A DNA stretch of 64,000 nt, taken from Neofusicoccum parvum. Its lineage: Eukaryota; Ascomycota; Dothideomycetes; Botryosphaeriales; Botryosphaeriaceae. The notes beneath the pieces were generated by a model. The model ran no database searches, was not told the DNA's origin, and worked only from the letters and a program-made list of their open reading frames with translations. Both the position numbers and the translations under genes were made by a program. Below, in pieces: positions 36,007-47,628 of this stretch (the stretch's first letter is position 1; each line of letters begins with the position of its first letter). The stretch covers positions 1,302,001 to 1,366,000 of the forward strand of contig CP087220.1 in assembly GCA_020912385.1 (NCBI GenBank), written 5' to 3'.

Positions 36007-36389
36007 GCGTCATGATGATCCCCTTGCTTGACTCCAAGCAATGCATGGTGAAGGGAGTATGCGCTGCATCCAACATCAGCGTGTGAAGATGCCGATGGAG
36101 TGGCCATAGATGTGCTTCAACGCATAGAGGCTATGGTTGGGGTTTTCTCCTTGGTTCATCTCTGGTTTTGTCGCTTTTGATCTCTCTTTAACTCTGGATC
36201 CAGAATAAATTTTTGCGCGCAATTTCTTCTCCAATTCCATGTGTGATGTTTGATGCCTGCCCAGATTTTACTAGCGCGGTTCTCGTCTCACGTCTGCAAC
36301 GCAATGTGGACCCTTCACTCCACAACCTCTTCTCACTCACTCGAAAACCTTTCCATCCTGAGATCCCTTCACCCTATATCGTCTCTGCA

Positions 36390-38211
36390 ATGCCTTCACA
36401 GTCCGCCTCCATCCAGTCCTACTTCTCGCCCCAGCCTTCCCCAGCAAAACCGTCACCCGCCTCTCAGCCACCACACAGCAGCAACAGCTCTCAGGCTGCA
36501 CCTCACCCAGGCACAGCTAACACAGGTAGTGCGGCTGACAATGCCTTCGTGCCCGGCGACGGCTTCACGGCCGATGAACTGGCGAGCGCACCAGACCCGC
36601 TCCCACTCACCGGGCCCTTCACCGCTCCGCACGGCATCCCGTACGAAGAGGTGAAGCTCTCGCATCTGGGCCCGACCGATCGTGCCGTCACTTTTACGGG
36701 CAGAGTTGTCAACATCTATGCGCCGCCGGCAACGTTCTTGCGGAGAATGCCGAAGGGAGCAAATGGGTGTTTGAGATGTACGGTGGCGGATGGGGAGGGT
36801 GTTGTTACGGTGAGTGGGGTTGTGGTTTTGTGGCTATCGTTCTCTCTATGTTCGTCTCACGCTCAACCAACTTCCAGGTCTGCCTGTGGCACGCTCACCA
36901 TGCGTATCTACTCCGTCTTGGCTCGTTAATCACCGTCTGGGCCACCTATGTCACACTCTCCGAGCACGAAGGTCGCTTGCCATCCTCGGTACCACTCTAC
37001 ACAAGCATCTTCCCGGAACGCGAGCGCGGCAGCCACGTCCAGATTCACGCGGAAACTCTCGAGAATGAGCAGAGATGCAGAAAACCACTGGGATACATGG
37101 GCGACGACACCCAAATGACGGGCCTGATGACGCTCTCCAGCTTCGCTGCCGGTGGACACGACGTGTCCGACGCCAAGGTGCTATTATGCGTAAAGAGCGT
37201 CGGAGCGCGCAAGAAGAGCAAGCCTCCCACCTTACACTCTCCCCCAAGTCTGTCAAATCTAACCCCCCCACGCCCGCACAGCCTCCCGCAAAGACACCAC
37301 CACCGCCGAGAGCGCAACCGTCTTCCTCTTCGATCACACCGCCCAAGCCTCCCTCACCCTCTGGGGCGCCGCCGCCACCTCCCCCGCCCCCTGGAAGCCG
37401 CACACCACCATCCTCCTCCTCACCCGCCCCGACCACCGCTCCCCGAACAACAGCACCGGCACCGCGCCCACCCAGACCTGGCTGTCCATCCAGGCCAACA
37501 CGACCGTAGACGTCGACCCCGCCACCCGCGACGCCCGCTGGCTCCGCGGCTTCGCGCAGCAGCTGCTGAGGCGTCGCGGCTGCAACCCGGCGCCCCCGGC
37601 GCCGGCGCTCGCGGCACGGGAAATCGAGCAAGCGGACACGCACGTGCTGTGGAGCCTGGCGGACCTGGATGGCGCGGCGCGGCGGGCGGTGCCGGGGCAG
37701 CGGCTGGCCGGGTTCGTGAGCGCGGTGCTGACGGAGGTGCGGCTGGTGGCGCTGTGGCGGCGGGGGATGCTGGCGTGCGGGGAGTGGTGGGTTTTGCCCT
37801 TCCTTTCCTCGTCTGCGTTTTTCCCTTTTTCTTTTTGGACCCTGGTGCTGATGCTGGTGGTGCTGGTGCAGTGAGTGCGGCCAGCCCCTCTTCGCGAACG
37901 CGGTCGCGGCTGCGTGCGCGCTCTGCGGCAGGCGCGGCGTGCCGCTGAGGCTCAATCCGCGGCTGCTGGGGCCGGTCGTCGACGAGACGGGCGGGATTGC
38001 GGCGGGGAAGCTGGTGTTTGTGGACGAGGCGTGGGTGGAGCTGCTGGGGCGCGGGGTGGAGGAGCTGTTGGCGGCGGATGTGGAGGCGCTGAGGGCGCTG
38101 GAGGTGAGGATGACGTTTATGCGGGTGAGCTTGGTGGTTGGGTGGGTCGGGGCGGGGGAGGATGGGTGGGAGGGCGTGGGGAGGGTTTGTGTGGTTGGGG
38201 TGAGGGCGTGA
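36390..38211 (+). CDS. OB-fold nucleic-acid-binding protein with zinc ribbon (MEIOB-like)
   Basis: Four exons (36390-36809, 36878-37217, 37282-37786, 37872-38211) give 534 residues in one continuous frame. The first 65 residues are Ser/Pro-rich; MPSQSASIQSYFSP resembles a PCNA-interaction (PIP-like) start, which is inference. OB-fold-like strands follow: VTFTGRVVNIYAP, VCLWHAHHAYLLRLGSLITVW, TGLMTLSSF, DAKVLLCVKSVGARKK, ATVFLFDHTAQASLTLWG and WLSIQANTTVDVD. A zinc-binding CECG...ACALC segment straddles the last intron, and the protein ends in a conserved-looking block (NPRLLGPVVDETGGIAAGKLVF). This matches a Pezizomycotina protein family with OB folds related to MEIOB/RPA1; a DNA-repair or meiotic role is inference. 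Intron 2 (37218-37281) begins with GCAAGC, so it would be a GC-AG intron. Confidence 0.7.
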
Positions 38212-38473
38212 GGGGGGTGTGACGTTTGCTTGTCCCGAGGGCGGTTTTATCAGGTGGGCGTGGATGCGGGATTGTCGCTTGTGATATGCTCGCAATGCTC
38301 GGATTTGCTGGTGGGAAGCGGTGGGTGAAAGATGATTCATTGCTGTTGCTTCTAAAGGCTATAAAATCCAAATACTTGCACACTTTTCCATACCAAGGAG
38401 AACAGACGGCTAGAACAGAGAGCAGTAGCAGACTTGAACGCCAGTACAAAGATTTAAAACTTGAGAAAGGACT

Positions 38474-39739
38474 TTAATCTATCGGATGAGAGGTAGCGTG
38501 AGGCATGAAAGGAAACGTCGCAATCTCGTAGTCAGACATCACATGAGAACTCCCCCACAGCCGTGGCTCAATGTCCATGAGCATAGGTGGTTCGAACATA
38601 AATCCAGTATTGTAATCTGAATTCTGCCAGTCAAACAAGGTGTTGGAACTGGTTGCGGAATGGAGGTCATCCGGCGGAGCGACAATGTTGTTGCCCGAGG
38701 TGCCGGGAGGTAGTTGACGCTCCCACGTCATTTCCTCGGGGTTTGGAGCGGGTATGGAGAGGTTCCCGGGTCGGTCTGCTCCCGGTGTCGTGTCGGGTGT
38801 TAGAGTGATCGGCGGGTTGCTGCCAATGCTGCTGGCTTGTTGGCCTGCACTTCCGTCGGGGGTCGGATCAGGAGGAGGGTTGGTGGTTGGTGGTTCTGTG
38901 GTGCCTTGAGTTCCGTCAGAGCGTTGCAGCATGTCCTCGAGCTTCCCCAGCCCGGCGTAGATCTCTTCCAGTGTCTGTTTCCATTGGATGGAGTGCGGGT
39001 CTGAAGGAGTGGGTGGTAACAGTATGGCTCTTTGGATGGACAGGAGACGGTTCGCAATGCCACAGTTCAGTTCTGAGACTTGTGTGTCATCTTTGATGCG
39101 GATATTGCCTCTGTTTGGTCCGGAGGAGGATGTGGGTGGGTTCTCATGAGTCACTTCGGATTCCTGACGCACCAATGATAGATCTGATGTTTTAGAACTC
39201 GACGGGCTGCTGTCCTGGAGAGAATCGGGGGATGATGATGATTGTGTGGGAGATGTGTATGCTTCGGTGGAAGCAGCGCTGTTAGAAGAATCAGATGAGC
39301 TTTCATCTGCTAATTCATGGTCTTGCAACTGCGTTCTGGACATGCGATCCTTGTAGAATGGACTTGCAGGACGTGGCGAGTTGGGGAACAGTTTGGCGTA
39401 TAAGAGGAAGTACTGCTCAGTCTGCTTTTCCCCTTTCGGGATGGGTTTCTGCTTACACGTTCCTTCTTCTGCGTGTGCTGACAGTTCGTTAGGGTCAGTG
39501 AAGTAAGCCTTACACTGCTTACAGTTAATGATTTTGTTTATCATCTTGTGTTCTTTGCTCTCATTGAGGTGTCGCTTGAGCTTGGACATGTCTACAAATG
39601 CAACGCGTCCGTAAGGGCAGGCATGTTGAGGATGCTGTTGTGTCATGACTGCATGCTTAAAATGCGGACAGATGAAGAATCTGTCGGGATCCATGACGAG
39701 GCGGGAGGCTTTCGCCTTTGTTCTCTGTTGGGCTTCCAT
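38474..39739 (-). CDS. C2H2-type zinc-finger family protein, copy 2 (intronless)
   Basis: One uninterrupted exon of 421 residues from an ATG at 39739. It shows the family order: FFICPHF..., CPYGRVAFVDMSKLKRHL, INCKQCKAYFTDPNELSAHAEEGTC, then EQYFLLYAKLFPNSPRPASPFYK. A long Ser/Thr/Pro-rich region and an acidic C-terminus follow. Unlike copies 1, 3 and 4 there is no intron at the RHL or SPY positions, which suggests either a diverged lineage that lost them or copying through RNA. No nuclear signal or other domain is obvious. Function unknown; the zinc fingers suggest nucleic-acid or protein binding. It lies immediately 3' of a relic PKS on the same strand. Confidence 0.7.
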   Translation of the reverse strand: MEAQQRTKAKASRLVMDPDRFFICPHFKHAVMTQQHPQHACPYGRVAFVDMSKLKRHLNESKEHKMINKIINCKQCKAYFTDPNELSAHAEEGTCKQKPIPKGEKQTEQYFLLYAKLFPNSPRPASPFYKDRMSRTQLQDHELADESSSDSSNSAASTEAYTSPTQSSSSPDSLQDSSPSSSKTSDLSLVRQESEVTHENPPTSSSGPNRGNIRIKDDTQVSELNCGIANRLLSIQRAILLPPTPSDPHSIQWKQTLEEIYAGLGKLEDMLQRSDGTQGTTEPPTTNPPPDPTPDGSAGQQASSIGSNPPITLTPDTTPGADRPGNLSIPAPNPEEMTWERQLPPGTSGNNIVAPPDDLHSATSSNTLFDWQNSDYNTGFMFEPPMLMDIEPRLWGSSHVMSDYEIATFPFMPHATSHPID

Positions 39740-39906
39740 TGCCCTGCTCAGTAGTCGATGAAGTTTCGGTTGCAGAAGTGTGCTTGGTGTAGTCTGTCGA
39801 TGTGATCCAATCTTGGAGGTTCTTGATGGCTGTGATCAATTGTGTGCCTGCTCTGATCAGCCATCCGTCTTAAAAAAAAAAAAAAGCCTCATCTTCAGGG
39901 CGCAGT

Positions 39907-40846
39907 TCAGAGATCCTCACCTTTAGTGATGAATGTTTGTACAAGTCGCGATGCGTGCAGTTCAATGTCGTTGAAGTTCCATAAGAGTTTGCCACGTCCG
40001 TGACAAGAGAAATTGCCGGGGTAGATGAGCAAGCTCAAGCCACCAGCGCATGCAGTGTCGCAGTCGCCGGCCCACAGCGAAGTGCAGGCCAGCCCCATAG
40101 CAACAAGGCTAGACGAACACGCAGTATCGACAGAGTAGGACGGACCGCAAAGCTTGCAATAGTAGTTGATGCGGCTGGAAGCGGAGCGGCGGACACGTCT
40201 AGTGCGAAAGGGGGCGCCCGCATCCTCGGCCGCGTTGGCCGTGTATCCTGACATTTCCAGAGCCTCATAGGCAGTGGTCAGCGTCAGACGACTCATTGGG
40301 TCCATCTGGGCAGCCTCAAGCGGAGGCATGCCGAAGAATTGTGGATCGAAAAATCCCAGTCCGTCGATGAAGCTTCCGTATGGTGTGCGGCTATTGTGCT
40401 GATTTTTGTCGAAGTAGGCACTGACATCGAAATGCTCGGCAGGCACCTCGTGGTGGATGTCCAAGCCGGCCTCGAGGAGCTCCCATAGCTTCTCGGTGTC
40501 GGCAGCACCAGGGAATCTGCCCGCCATGCCAACAACGGCAATCTTGTCGTTCTGCATCGGGTCTGCACCGCTGTCAGGCAGACCCTCGGAAGAGGGTCCC
40601 CCATCGGCCATGCCGCCCTGACGTTGTGCCCCTCCATGGCACTCGATGTCAATGTCGAAGGGTGATGGCGTTGTCTGCACCTAGATTTTTCAAAGTATTA
40701 GAGAAGCGTCTTCACCTTTCCAGATCAAGAGTATTCACCAAATTTTGCTCGTCGCAGTACGTGCGCAATATGCTGGTGAGTTCTTCGAGCTCTTCGGAGA
40801 GAGAGTCCGTGAAGTCGTCCCCTTCAAAGGCCAGCAGAAGAGACAT
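39907..40846 (-). pseudogene. Relic polyketide synthase: ketosynthase fragment
   Basis: A frame at 39907-40680 carries a fungal non-reducing-type ketosynthase start: DKIAVVGMAGRFPGAADTEK, RTPYGSFIDGLGFFDPQFF, QMDP-RLTLTTAYEALEMSGY, later RINYYCKLCGPSYSVDTACS with the active-site Cys, then LACTSLWAGDCDTACAGG. About 45 residues normally between AYEALEMSGY and the RINYYFKFSGPSYS block are replaced by a short basic stretch, and the frame stops soon after. Upstream, past an intron-like GTGAAG...TAG, a 45-codon frame starting MSLLLAFEGDD (40846) may be a remnant of a starter-unit domain start. No acyltransferase, product-template, ACP or thioesterase follows. It cannot be a working synthase. It lies between two C2H2 family genes. 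Confidence 0.8.
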
Positions 40847-42921
40847 TGCAGCGAAACTATGATACCTTAAACAAAGGCAAGTCTGCTTGCAGTATCGGTG
40901 AGAGGGTTGTGGAAAGGACTGAATGTTACAATTCGAAACTTGAGAGACTGAGGCTGTTTTTCTATCTTGCCTCGTATCCCTGTCAGCCTTCGCATTTGCG
41001 TAGATGGACAGCTGAGCTTCGCGGCATGTTCCACCCCACACGTCACCCCGCATAAGGCTGCCAAGAGTACAGCCCACGCGACCTTACCAGTCAGCCTGAA
41101 GTCTGCCTAGCCATTCCGATGGAATCCGGCCTATTTCATATCAGCGGCATGCTCCGAGCGAATCACGATGCATGCAGGTGCTTGGGGGCCGTATATTTCT
41201 TTTTGAAGGAACTGTGTGCGCGGAGACACTAACCAGTGACGTTCACGCTAAGCACAGGAACGGAACACGAGCAATGCTCAAAACGGGAGGTGAAATTCAG
41301 AGCGTGAGGATGACCATGAAGGTCCAACACAATATGAACGAGCGAACATTGTACAATAAAGTGGCCACACTGACAATTGTGATTTATACACCTCGTGAGC
41401 CTTGTCAGTTTACAGCGGAAAACTGGATCGATGCTACACAATCTTGCATCGCAGTTCAGTTCGAATCCGGGCAGCAAAATAGAGATAGCTAAAGAGCGTC
41501 GTCTCTAAGGACATAGAAAACACAAAGTGGTGATTAATTTTCCTTCCTTGAAGGTCTGTGATGCCTTTCGTAAGCCTTCATATTAATGCGTCCGATATTC
41601 TTGTACAATTACTTATACCTCTACGACCGCTTTATTCCTCACATCATTGTCGTCTTTCTCGTGAGCCGTCATATCGTTACGCATGGCCCCGTGATCGAAG
41701 GTACGGAGCCCCCCTCTTTTTTAGTCGACGATTGGCCTGACATACAGTGTCTCAAGTTCCCTATCTGTGGTTCATTCTGGCTGCCTCTTGATTGGAACCG
41801 TTACGGCGCCCATTCTGAGGGGCTTGCAGTTGAGATGTATGTTTCTGTAGTGGCCCTTTGGGACGATGAAGGCCTCGTGAAAGACGGAGATGTGCGGGAA
41901 ATTCTTCGCGGCCACCTTGGACCATCAACGAAGGCCAGCCATGTGTTCAGACCCGTGGGTAAAATTGTGGAAGTTCTCGACATTTTTGTGCATAGATCAA
42001 AGTACTCTCCACATACGAATGGGTACTTCAACTCCTGGTGCAGATATTTCATATGCTACATAATACTTGACTGTTATTTCTTTTACGCCCCGCTGTGGCT
42101 GTGTGGCATTCATTTGTGTTTCTCAGCTGTTGAACTTCCCAAAAGAAAGGAGGGTAAGGGTATCCATGAAGCTCGCTTCAGTCAAGTAAACCCTGGTCAC
42201 GGCAACCTCACTACGAATGGTAACATAAAAGGTAAGATCAGGAACAACTGGTACTACGGATAGCCTATGGATTGTGGTTATTATTAGTTGTTGTGGTGCC
42301 ATCAGGAGCGGAGTGCACATTTTCGATAGTCAGGCAACGTCGTCAACGGATTTTCTTAGGCCGGCGTTCTTTCATCATTGGGCTTTCTTGGACTTGAGCT
42401 TAGGAACAGGCATTCATCGGTCAGACAAATCTCACCATGATGTTGGTGCAGACAATCAGCAAATTCTTCACGCGCGGCGAGAATGCAACGGAAAACGAAG
42501 GGGCTTATGTGGGTTGTAGGTCTCCTTGACCGTGATTGGTTAGTCGTTGGTTCAATCAGATGTTCTCTCAAGTAACACAAGGTACAAGTCATCCAGTGAT
42601 GGTCACTTCCTACGTGGGCATACAACATGGCTGGGGGGTCCTCCGCGCGCCGTGGCACACGCTTTCCTGCTCTGACGTATCGACGACAGCTCAAAGCCTA
42701 GGATGACATAGGAAACTACCGTAAATACTGTAAAGAAATTCTGGCTAAGCGAGAGAAGCAATCCGAAACCAAGCAAGAGTCTCCCTGATCTTTTTGCGCT
42801 GAACTTTTGTAGAACTCCATTCCATCCTTCATCCACCGGCACAGCAGCCATCTCATTCCGTGTTCCATACTCCGCTTGAACGTTGCGTTGAATGAAGCGT
42901 AAGTCGGTATCCTCATGGATA
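40847..42921. other. Gene-poor region, one weak ORF
   Basis: AT-richer than the flanks. A 225-codon plus frame at 41,586-42,263 begins with an ATG and holds two hydrophobic stretches (near its N-terminus and around residues 155-175), but has no family I know and no splice context, so I do not call it. The rest shows nothing clear. Decayed repeats or genes are likely given the relic PKS beside it. Confidence 0.35.
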
Positions 42922-44107
42922 TCAATTGCTGTGTTCATATTGCCACGTCCATCCATTCCGGTGGTTTGCATGGTTGAGACCTTGGCGATTGACGGAGGTG
43001 CTGGGTTCTATGGCCTCGGAGTCTCTCCATCCGTTCCCGGGTTCATCCTGATAAGGCATTCCATTGGATCCATCTTGGGTCTGTGGAAATTCATTACCAT
43101 GGCTCCATTGGGGGGTGGCATATGAACAATCAAGGAAAGGTCCGTTCAAATCCCTCGGAGATGACATACGAACTTCCGGAACCTGTCCGTCTGCTCCGGA
43201 AAAGCCAGCAAGAGGATCCGGTATGAATGAATGATTTCTGCCTTGGTGCGTCATCGTGGTCCATGACGAGTCCGGAGCAGGTACAGCTGGTGCGCTCAAT
43301 GTTCTGGATGACGTGTATCCATCGTGCGTAAGGAAAGACCCATGGTTCATAGATGGCGGACTCCCGTATGCTTGCTGCTGGACAGCGTAGTTCTGTGTCT
43401 GATGGTCCAGGCGCTGGACTATCCAAGTGTTGAGAGCTCTGAGAGAGTGCGCCCGCGTCTCCGGTGGTTGCCTGGCCACAGATGCGGTGATAGAGCTCTG
43501 CAGCTCTGCAAGAAGCTGGGAAACCCCCGCTGCATTTTCTGCTAAACGATCTGAACATGTGGGTGGGTCTTGACGCGGATAATCTGGAACAGATCAGGGT
43601 GGCGAAGGCTCCAAAGTTACGATACGCCTTACATGGGTTTGAAGGAGGTAGGGCTTGGGGATACAGAACGGCGTACAGAGCAAACCAAAGGGCTCGCTGG
43701 GCACCTCCTCTCTGTGTTCCTCTCCTGTGGCATCCAGAGAGGTCAATGCGATGGGCCGAGAATTCTTCCTGGGTAAGGAAGAAACGCGAGCAAATCTGGC
43801 ATCTCTCGATCTCTGGCGTGTGGTATTTCTTCAGGTGGCGACTTGATGAAGAAAAGTCAGCAAATGAATGAGGAATAAGCAGGGGGTCCAATCTACGTCA
43901 ACTGCGCCATATTCTCGAAGCCACGTCCGGAGTAACTGCAGGTATTCTGCTCTGGAGGGCCGTGGAGCTCTCCATGCTTATGGATAGGGCAAGCAAAGAA
44001 TTCATCGGACCTTCGAAGAGCCGATTGGTCAGACTGGCACAACGATTTGTTAAAAGTGGCGTCAGGGTTTGGTTTGGTGCGCTGCAGCCATTCAACGAGA
44101 TGCTACT
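42922..44107 (-). CDS. C2H2-type zinc-finger family protein, copy 3
   Basis: Exons read as about 43897-44107 (5' end open), 43633-43841 and 42922-43583. Exon 1 carries EFFACPIHKHGELHG and NTCSYSGRGFENMAQL; the Thr codon is split by a phase-2 intron; exon 2 gives T-RHLKKYHTPEIERCQICS and FFLTQEEFSAHRIDLSGC, then LWFALYAVLYPQALPPSNP; a phase-1 intron splits the Tyr codon; exon 3 begins Y-YPRQDPPTC. The C-terminal 200 residues are Gln/Ser/Pro-rich and end WTWQYEHSN. The two introns are at exactly the positions of copies 1 and 4. The true start lies upstream of 44,107 and may need another exon. The family is abundant in Pezizomycotina; no function is established. Confidence 0.7.
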
Positions 44108-45443
44108 CAGAGAGGTCGCTTACATTTTGCTGAGAGGTGTTCATGATCCCACGCAACGATAATGTACCCTCAACCCAGCGTCTCCCCGTGAAGGAACTTG
44201 GGAGCTCTGCTTGCCTTTTCAAATGTTCTACCGGAATCTTGAACTGCAACAGAGATGATTCAAACCAGGAGGATGAATCTCCTGGTCAACATCAGCTCTT
44301 AAGTGTCTGCTCTGCCTCCAGCGACCGCATCCTCCTGCATCGGCTGTCCAGATGAACACCGCGGGAAGCAAAACGCAGACTCAAGATGTCGCATCTATCT
44401 GAAAGCTCATTCGTCGCCTCATTTCACCCTCTCGGTTACCTCTCGTAGTTGCGCACGTGCTTGTGTAACGTTCCGGAAGCAATTGGCTGAGGCTGAAACT
44501 GAAGGTGAGGCTTTGGAGATCAACCCTGGACGCGGATGTAAGCCTTGCTTTATACAACGCTCGGGTCAGGCCAGCGAGGCACCAGACGTCATCGCATAAT
44601 TTTGGAAGACGTTGGGCTGCCATGCAGCATGATCCTTGTCGCTGCCCGTAGATACCATCTATGTCGCCTGCAAGACTTGCTGAAATATCATTTGTGATTT
44701 CGTAGTGGTTCAATCGATTGGCTCTTGAATCACTTTGCCGGTAATTGTTTTTCGGGGAACACGGAACGCTGCACACCGCTGCTCGGAGCGATGCGGAGGA
44801 GCCGCACGCGATAATGCACAAGCATGCAGTGTTTACAAGGGTATCGAATCTAGAACCGAATCATCAGTAACCGAGCCATCCTCGTCATCCCAGCTTCACA
44901 TGGGGCTCTGAGGATCCAATCAAGCAAAGTGTGCGGGGAAACACAGGTAATTGGTAGGAGCTCGCATATCCAACTGTCAGCTCAATTTCAGCTTGTACAG
45001 AGCTATCTCACAGTCTAGAGACTAGCCTGAATCAAGTAATTAGCATGCTGGATTAGTAGTGAATGCGCCGTCAGATATCCCAAAATTCATCGCCATCATT
45101 GCGATGTCTGAACGCCCCACCAATCCCTTCCGTCGCCTCAATAGTCAACATAGCCTGGACAATTATTGAATTTCTATTTATCTAATTTAAATGATTTTAG
45201 GAGTCCTTATTTAGAACGTAATACTTTGATATATCATTTCCAAGTCACCCGCGTGCCTCTTTGAGAGGTGATTGGCTGTATCTTACTTGGAGAATACGGA
45301 AGACAACACATTTTTCGCCGCGTAGGCCGAGAGCCACACTTACTCCGTTACTCAATTCTGTAGAAATACCTCACCTGATTAAACGTTATACAAGTGCCTT
45401 TAGCCTTGACGGAAGCCCGGTCACACAATCAGCACGCAATAAT
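44108..45443. other. Intergenic, with an AT-rich core
   Basis: May hold the first exon of the copy-3 C2H2 gene near 44,110-44,400. The stretch 45,160-45,245 is clearly AT-rich (TTTATCTAATTTAAATGATTTT). A 146-codon minus frame at 44,381-44,821 has no recognisable content. Confidence 0.4.
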
Positions 45444-47628
45444 CTAAGCCGCATCCTCCAAAATAGCCTCTGCTCCCTTCTCACTGATCATGTAGGTCGG
45501 CAAGGCAATGTAGAACCTAGATGTTAATCCACGTGTTAGCACAGCGCTTTTCAAAAATGGAGGAGATGGCTCAACGAACCCAGGAATCTTCGGGAAGACG
45601 CTCGCATCCACGACCCTCAGTCCATCAACGCCCCTGACCCTGAACTTCGAGTCCAACACCGCCATCTCATCCCCATCCGCGCCGATCGCCGCCGTGCAGC
45701 AGGCATGATGCCCCCACGCCTCCTGCTTGATGAAGTCCTTCATATCCTCCTCGCTCGTGACGTTCGGGCCGGGCCAGACCTCCTCGAAGTCGCCCTGCAG
45801 CGGGACCAAGTTCTCGAAGATGTCGCGCGAGAACTGCATGGCCTCGTAGACGGCCTGGAGGTCCTTCTCGTCGGCGCCGTCGGCGGTGACGCCCTCGTCG
45901 AAGTAGGCGAAGTCGATGGCGGGCATGTCCTGCGGGTCGGCGGAGCGCAGGGTCACGCTGCCGGCGTTGTTGCGCGAGTGCGCCTTCAGCACGATCCACG
46001 CCCAGTGGTTGGCGTCCGCGAGCGACTCGGCCGAGTAGCCCGGGTGGTACCCCGTGAAGTACGCCGGCGCGCCCGAGATCAGCAGGTCCGGGTCGTCCGT
46101 CTCGGCTGCCGCTGACGACTTCTTTATCACGGCGATGGCGATGCCGTTGGTCGCGTAGGTGCCCTTGAGCGAGGGGCCCAGGCCGTTCTGCCACTGCGTG
46201 AGGCACGGGTCGTCGTCGGTGCGCAGGAAGGTGCAGTCTTTGGTGATCTCGAAGGGGATCGGCGAGTTGCCGACGAGCGTCGTTTCGTAGCGGTCTTGCA
46301 GGTTGGTGCCGACGCCGGGGGAGTTGACGAGGAGGGAGATGTTGTGCTGGGCGAGTTCGTCGGCCGGGCCGATGCCGCTGAGCTTGAGCAGCTGGGGCGT
46401 GTTGAAGGAGCCGGCGGAGATGATGACCTCCTTGGAGGCAGAGATGGTTTGCTGCGCCGAGGTGCTCGAGCTGGAGCTGGCGCGGGGGTCGGCACGGTAG
46501 AGGCTTGGGCCAGAAAGGTAGCTGACACCGGTAGCTTTGGGCTTGCTGCCTGACTCATCGAACAGGACCTTGGTGACGAGGGTGTTGAGCTTGATATCCA
46601 GGTGGTACTTGCGGGAGCCGTCCTCGTTCACTGCGTTGGCAGTGTCGAGGATGAAGTTGCGTGGGCCGTTTCGGTGCTTTGACAGCTCCTCAACAGCCAA
46701 CGGGACCTGGTAAAGACCCTCGGCAGCATCGCGACCAGGGGTACCAGCGTTGATGTCACGCAGCAGCACCTCACCCAGGCCTACAACCGTGCTGACGAGC
46801 TTCGTCAAAAGACCCTTGCCCATCGCAGTTCCGGCAGCAATGATAAGTGACAACAACTTCGGATCCTCGACAACCAAGCCAAGATCCGTTAGGCTGGTCT
46901 CGAGCCAGCCACTGTATCCATGACCAACAATGCTGGACGGGAGGTACCTGTTGCGCTCCAGGTTTTCGAAGTGCTTCCTCATGGTATCCGGCGCCCACGT
47001 GTCATCCCCGGTGAGAGTGGCAATGTTGCTCCAATCACTCTCATGCGGGTAAATGGTGATGAGGGCGTTGTGTGCGGAGCACCCTCCGAGTGTGCCAGCG
47101 CGGGGGTACCAGATCCCAAGTGGCTCCGAGCCAGTAGGAGGTTCGTGGCCAACGTAGTACTCACCCTCCGGCGTCTTCCACGTCATCTTGGAGTCCGTTT
47201 CCTGGCGGGATTCATTCTTGTAGTGGCTGACGAAGTAATCCCAGCGCATCTCTCGGTGCTCGGTTGACTGCAGCTGGAGTGCCGGGACCTGGTACTCAGT
47301 CGCATTTCCTTGGTCGTCGCCGGCATCGATCAGCAGGACCTTGTGTCCGGCAATGGCCAGTCTCGCTGCAAGAGGACCACCACCAGGACCACTTCCCACG
47401 ACGATGTAGTCATAGGAGTCAGCTGTGGCATTGGCTCTCTTGTGGAGGTTACCGTGGATGCCGCCATGGATGTGAGCAAAAGTGTCGCGGATGCCTCCAC
47501 GAGAAGACGGTTCAGCCCTGTTTGATAAGATCGTCAGCCAAGGAATATCATGGGATCCATGGGGATGGAGCCCCTTACCAAGCCGCAACTACGACCGTGA
47601 AGAGCACGGGGAGCGTAAAGCCCTTCAT
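45444..47628 (-). CDS. Secreted GMC-family FAD oxidoreductase
   Basis: Three exons (47579-47628, 45580-47517, 45444-45516) give 686 residues. Exon 1 is a signal peptide (MKGFTLPVLFTVVVAAW). The FAD-binding motif is YDYIVVGSGPGGGPLAARLA, followed by the GMC block GIWYPRAGTLGGCSAHNAL, then EVIISAGSFNTPQLLKLSGIGP and GVGTNLQDR. The C-terminal part has HHACCTAAIG (catalytic His region) and VVDASVFPKIPG|FYIALPTYMISEKG. These are the standard marks of glucose-methanol-choline oxidoreductases. Fungal secreted members oxidise alcohols, sugars or aryl alcohols; the substrate here is not evident. The gene diverges from the CFEM receptor with 1.7 kb between. Confidence 0.88.

Noticed and set aside
41586..42263. 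225-codon plus frame with hydrophobic segments
   Set aside because: Starts with an ATG, but AT-rich, no recognisable family, no neighbouring promoter or splice evidence; kept only as a note.
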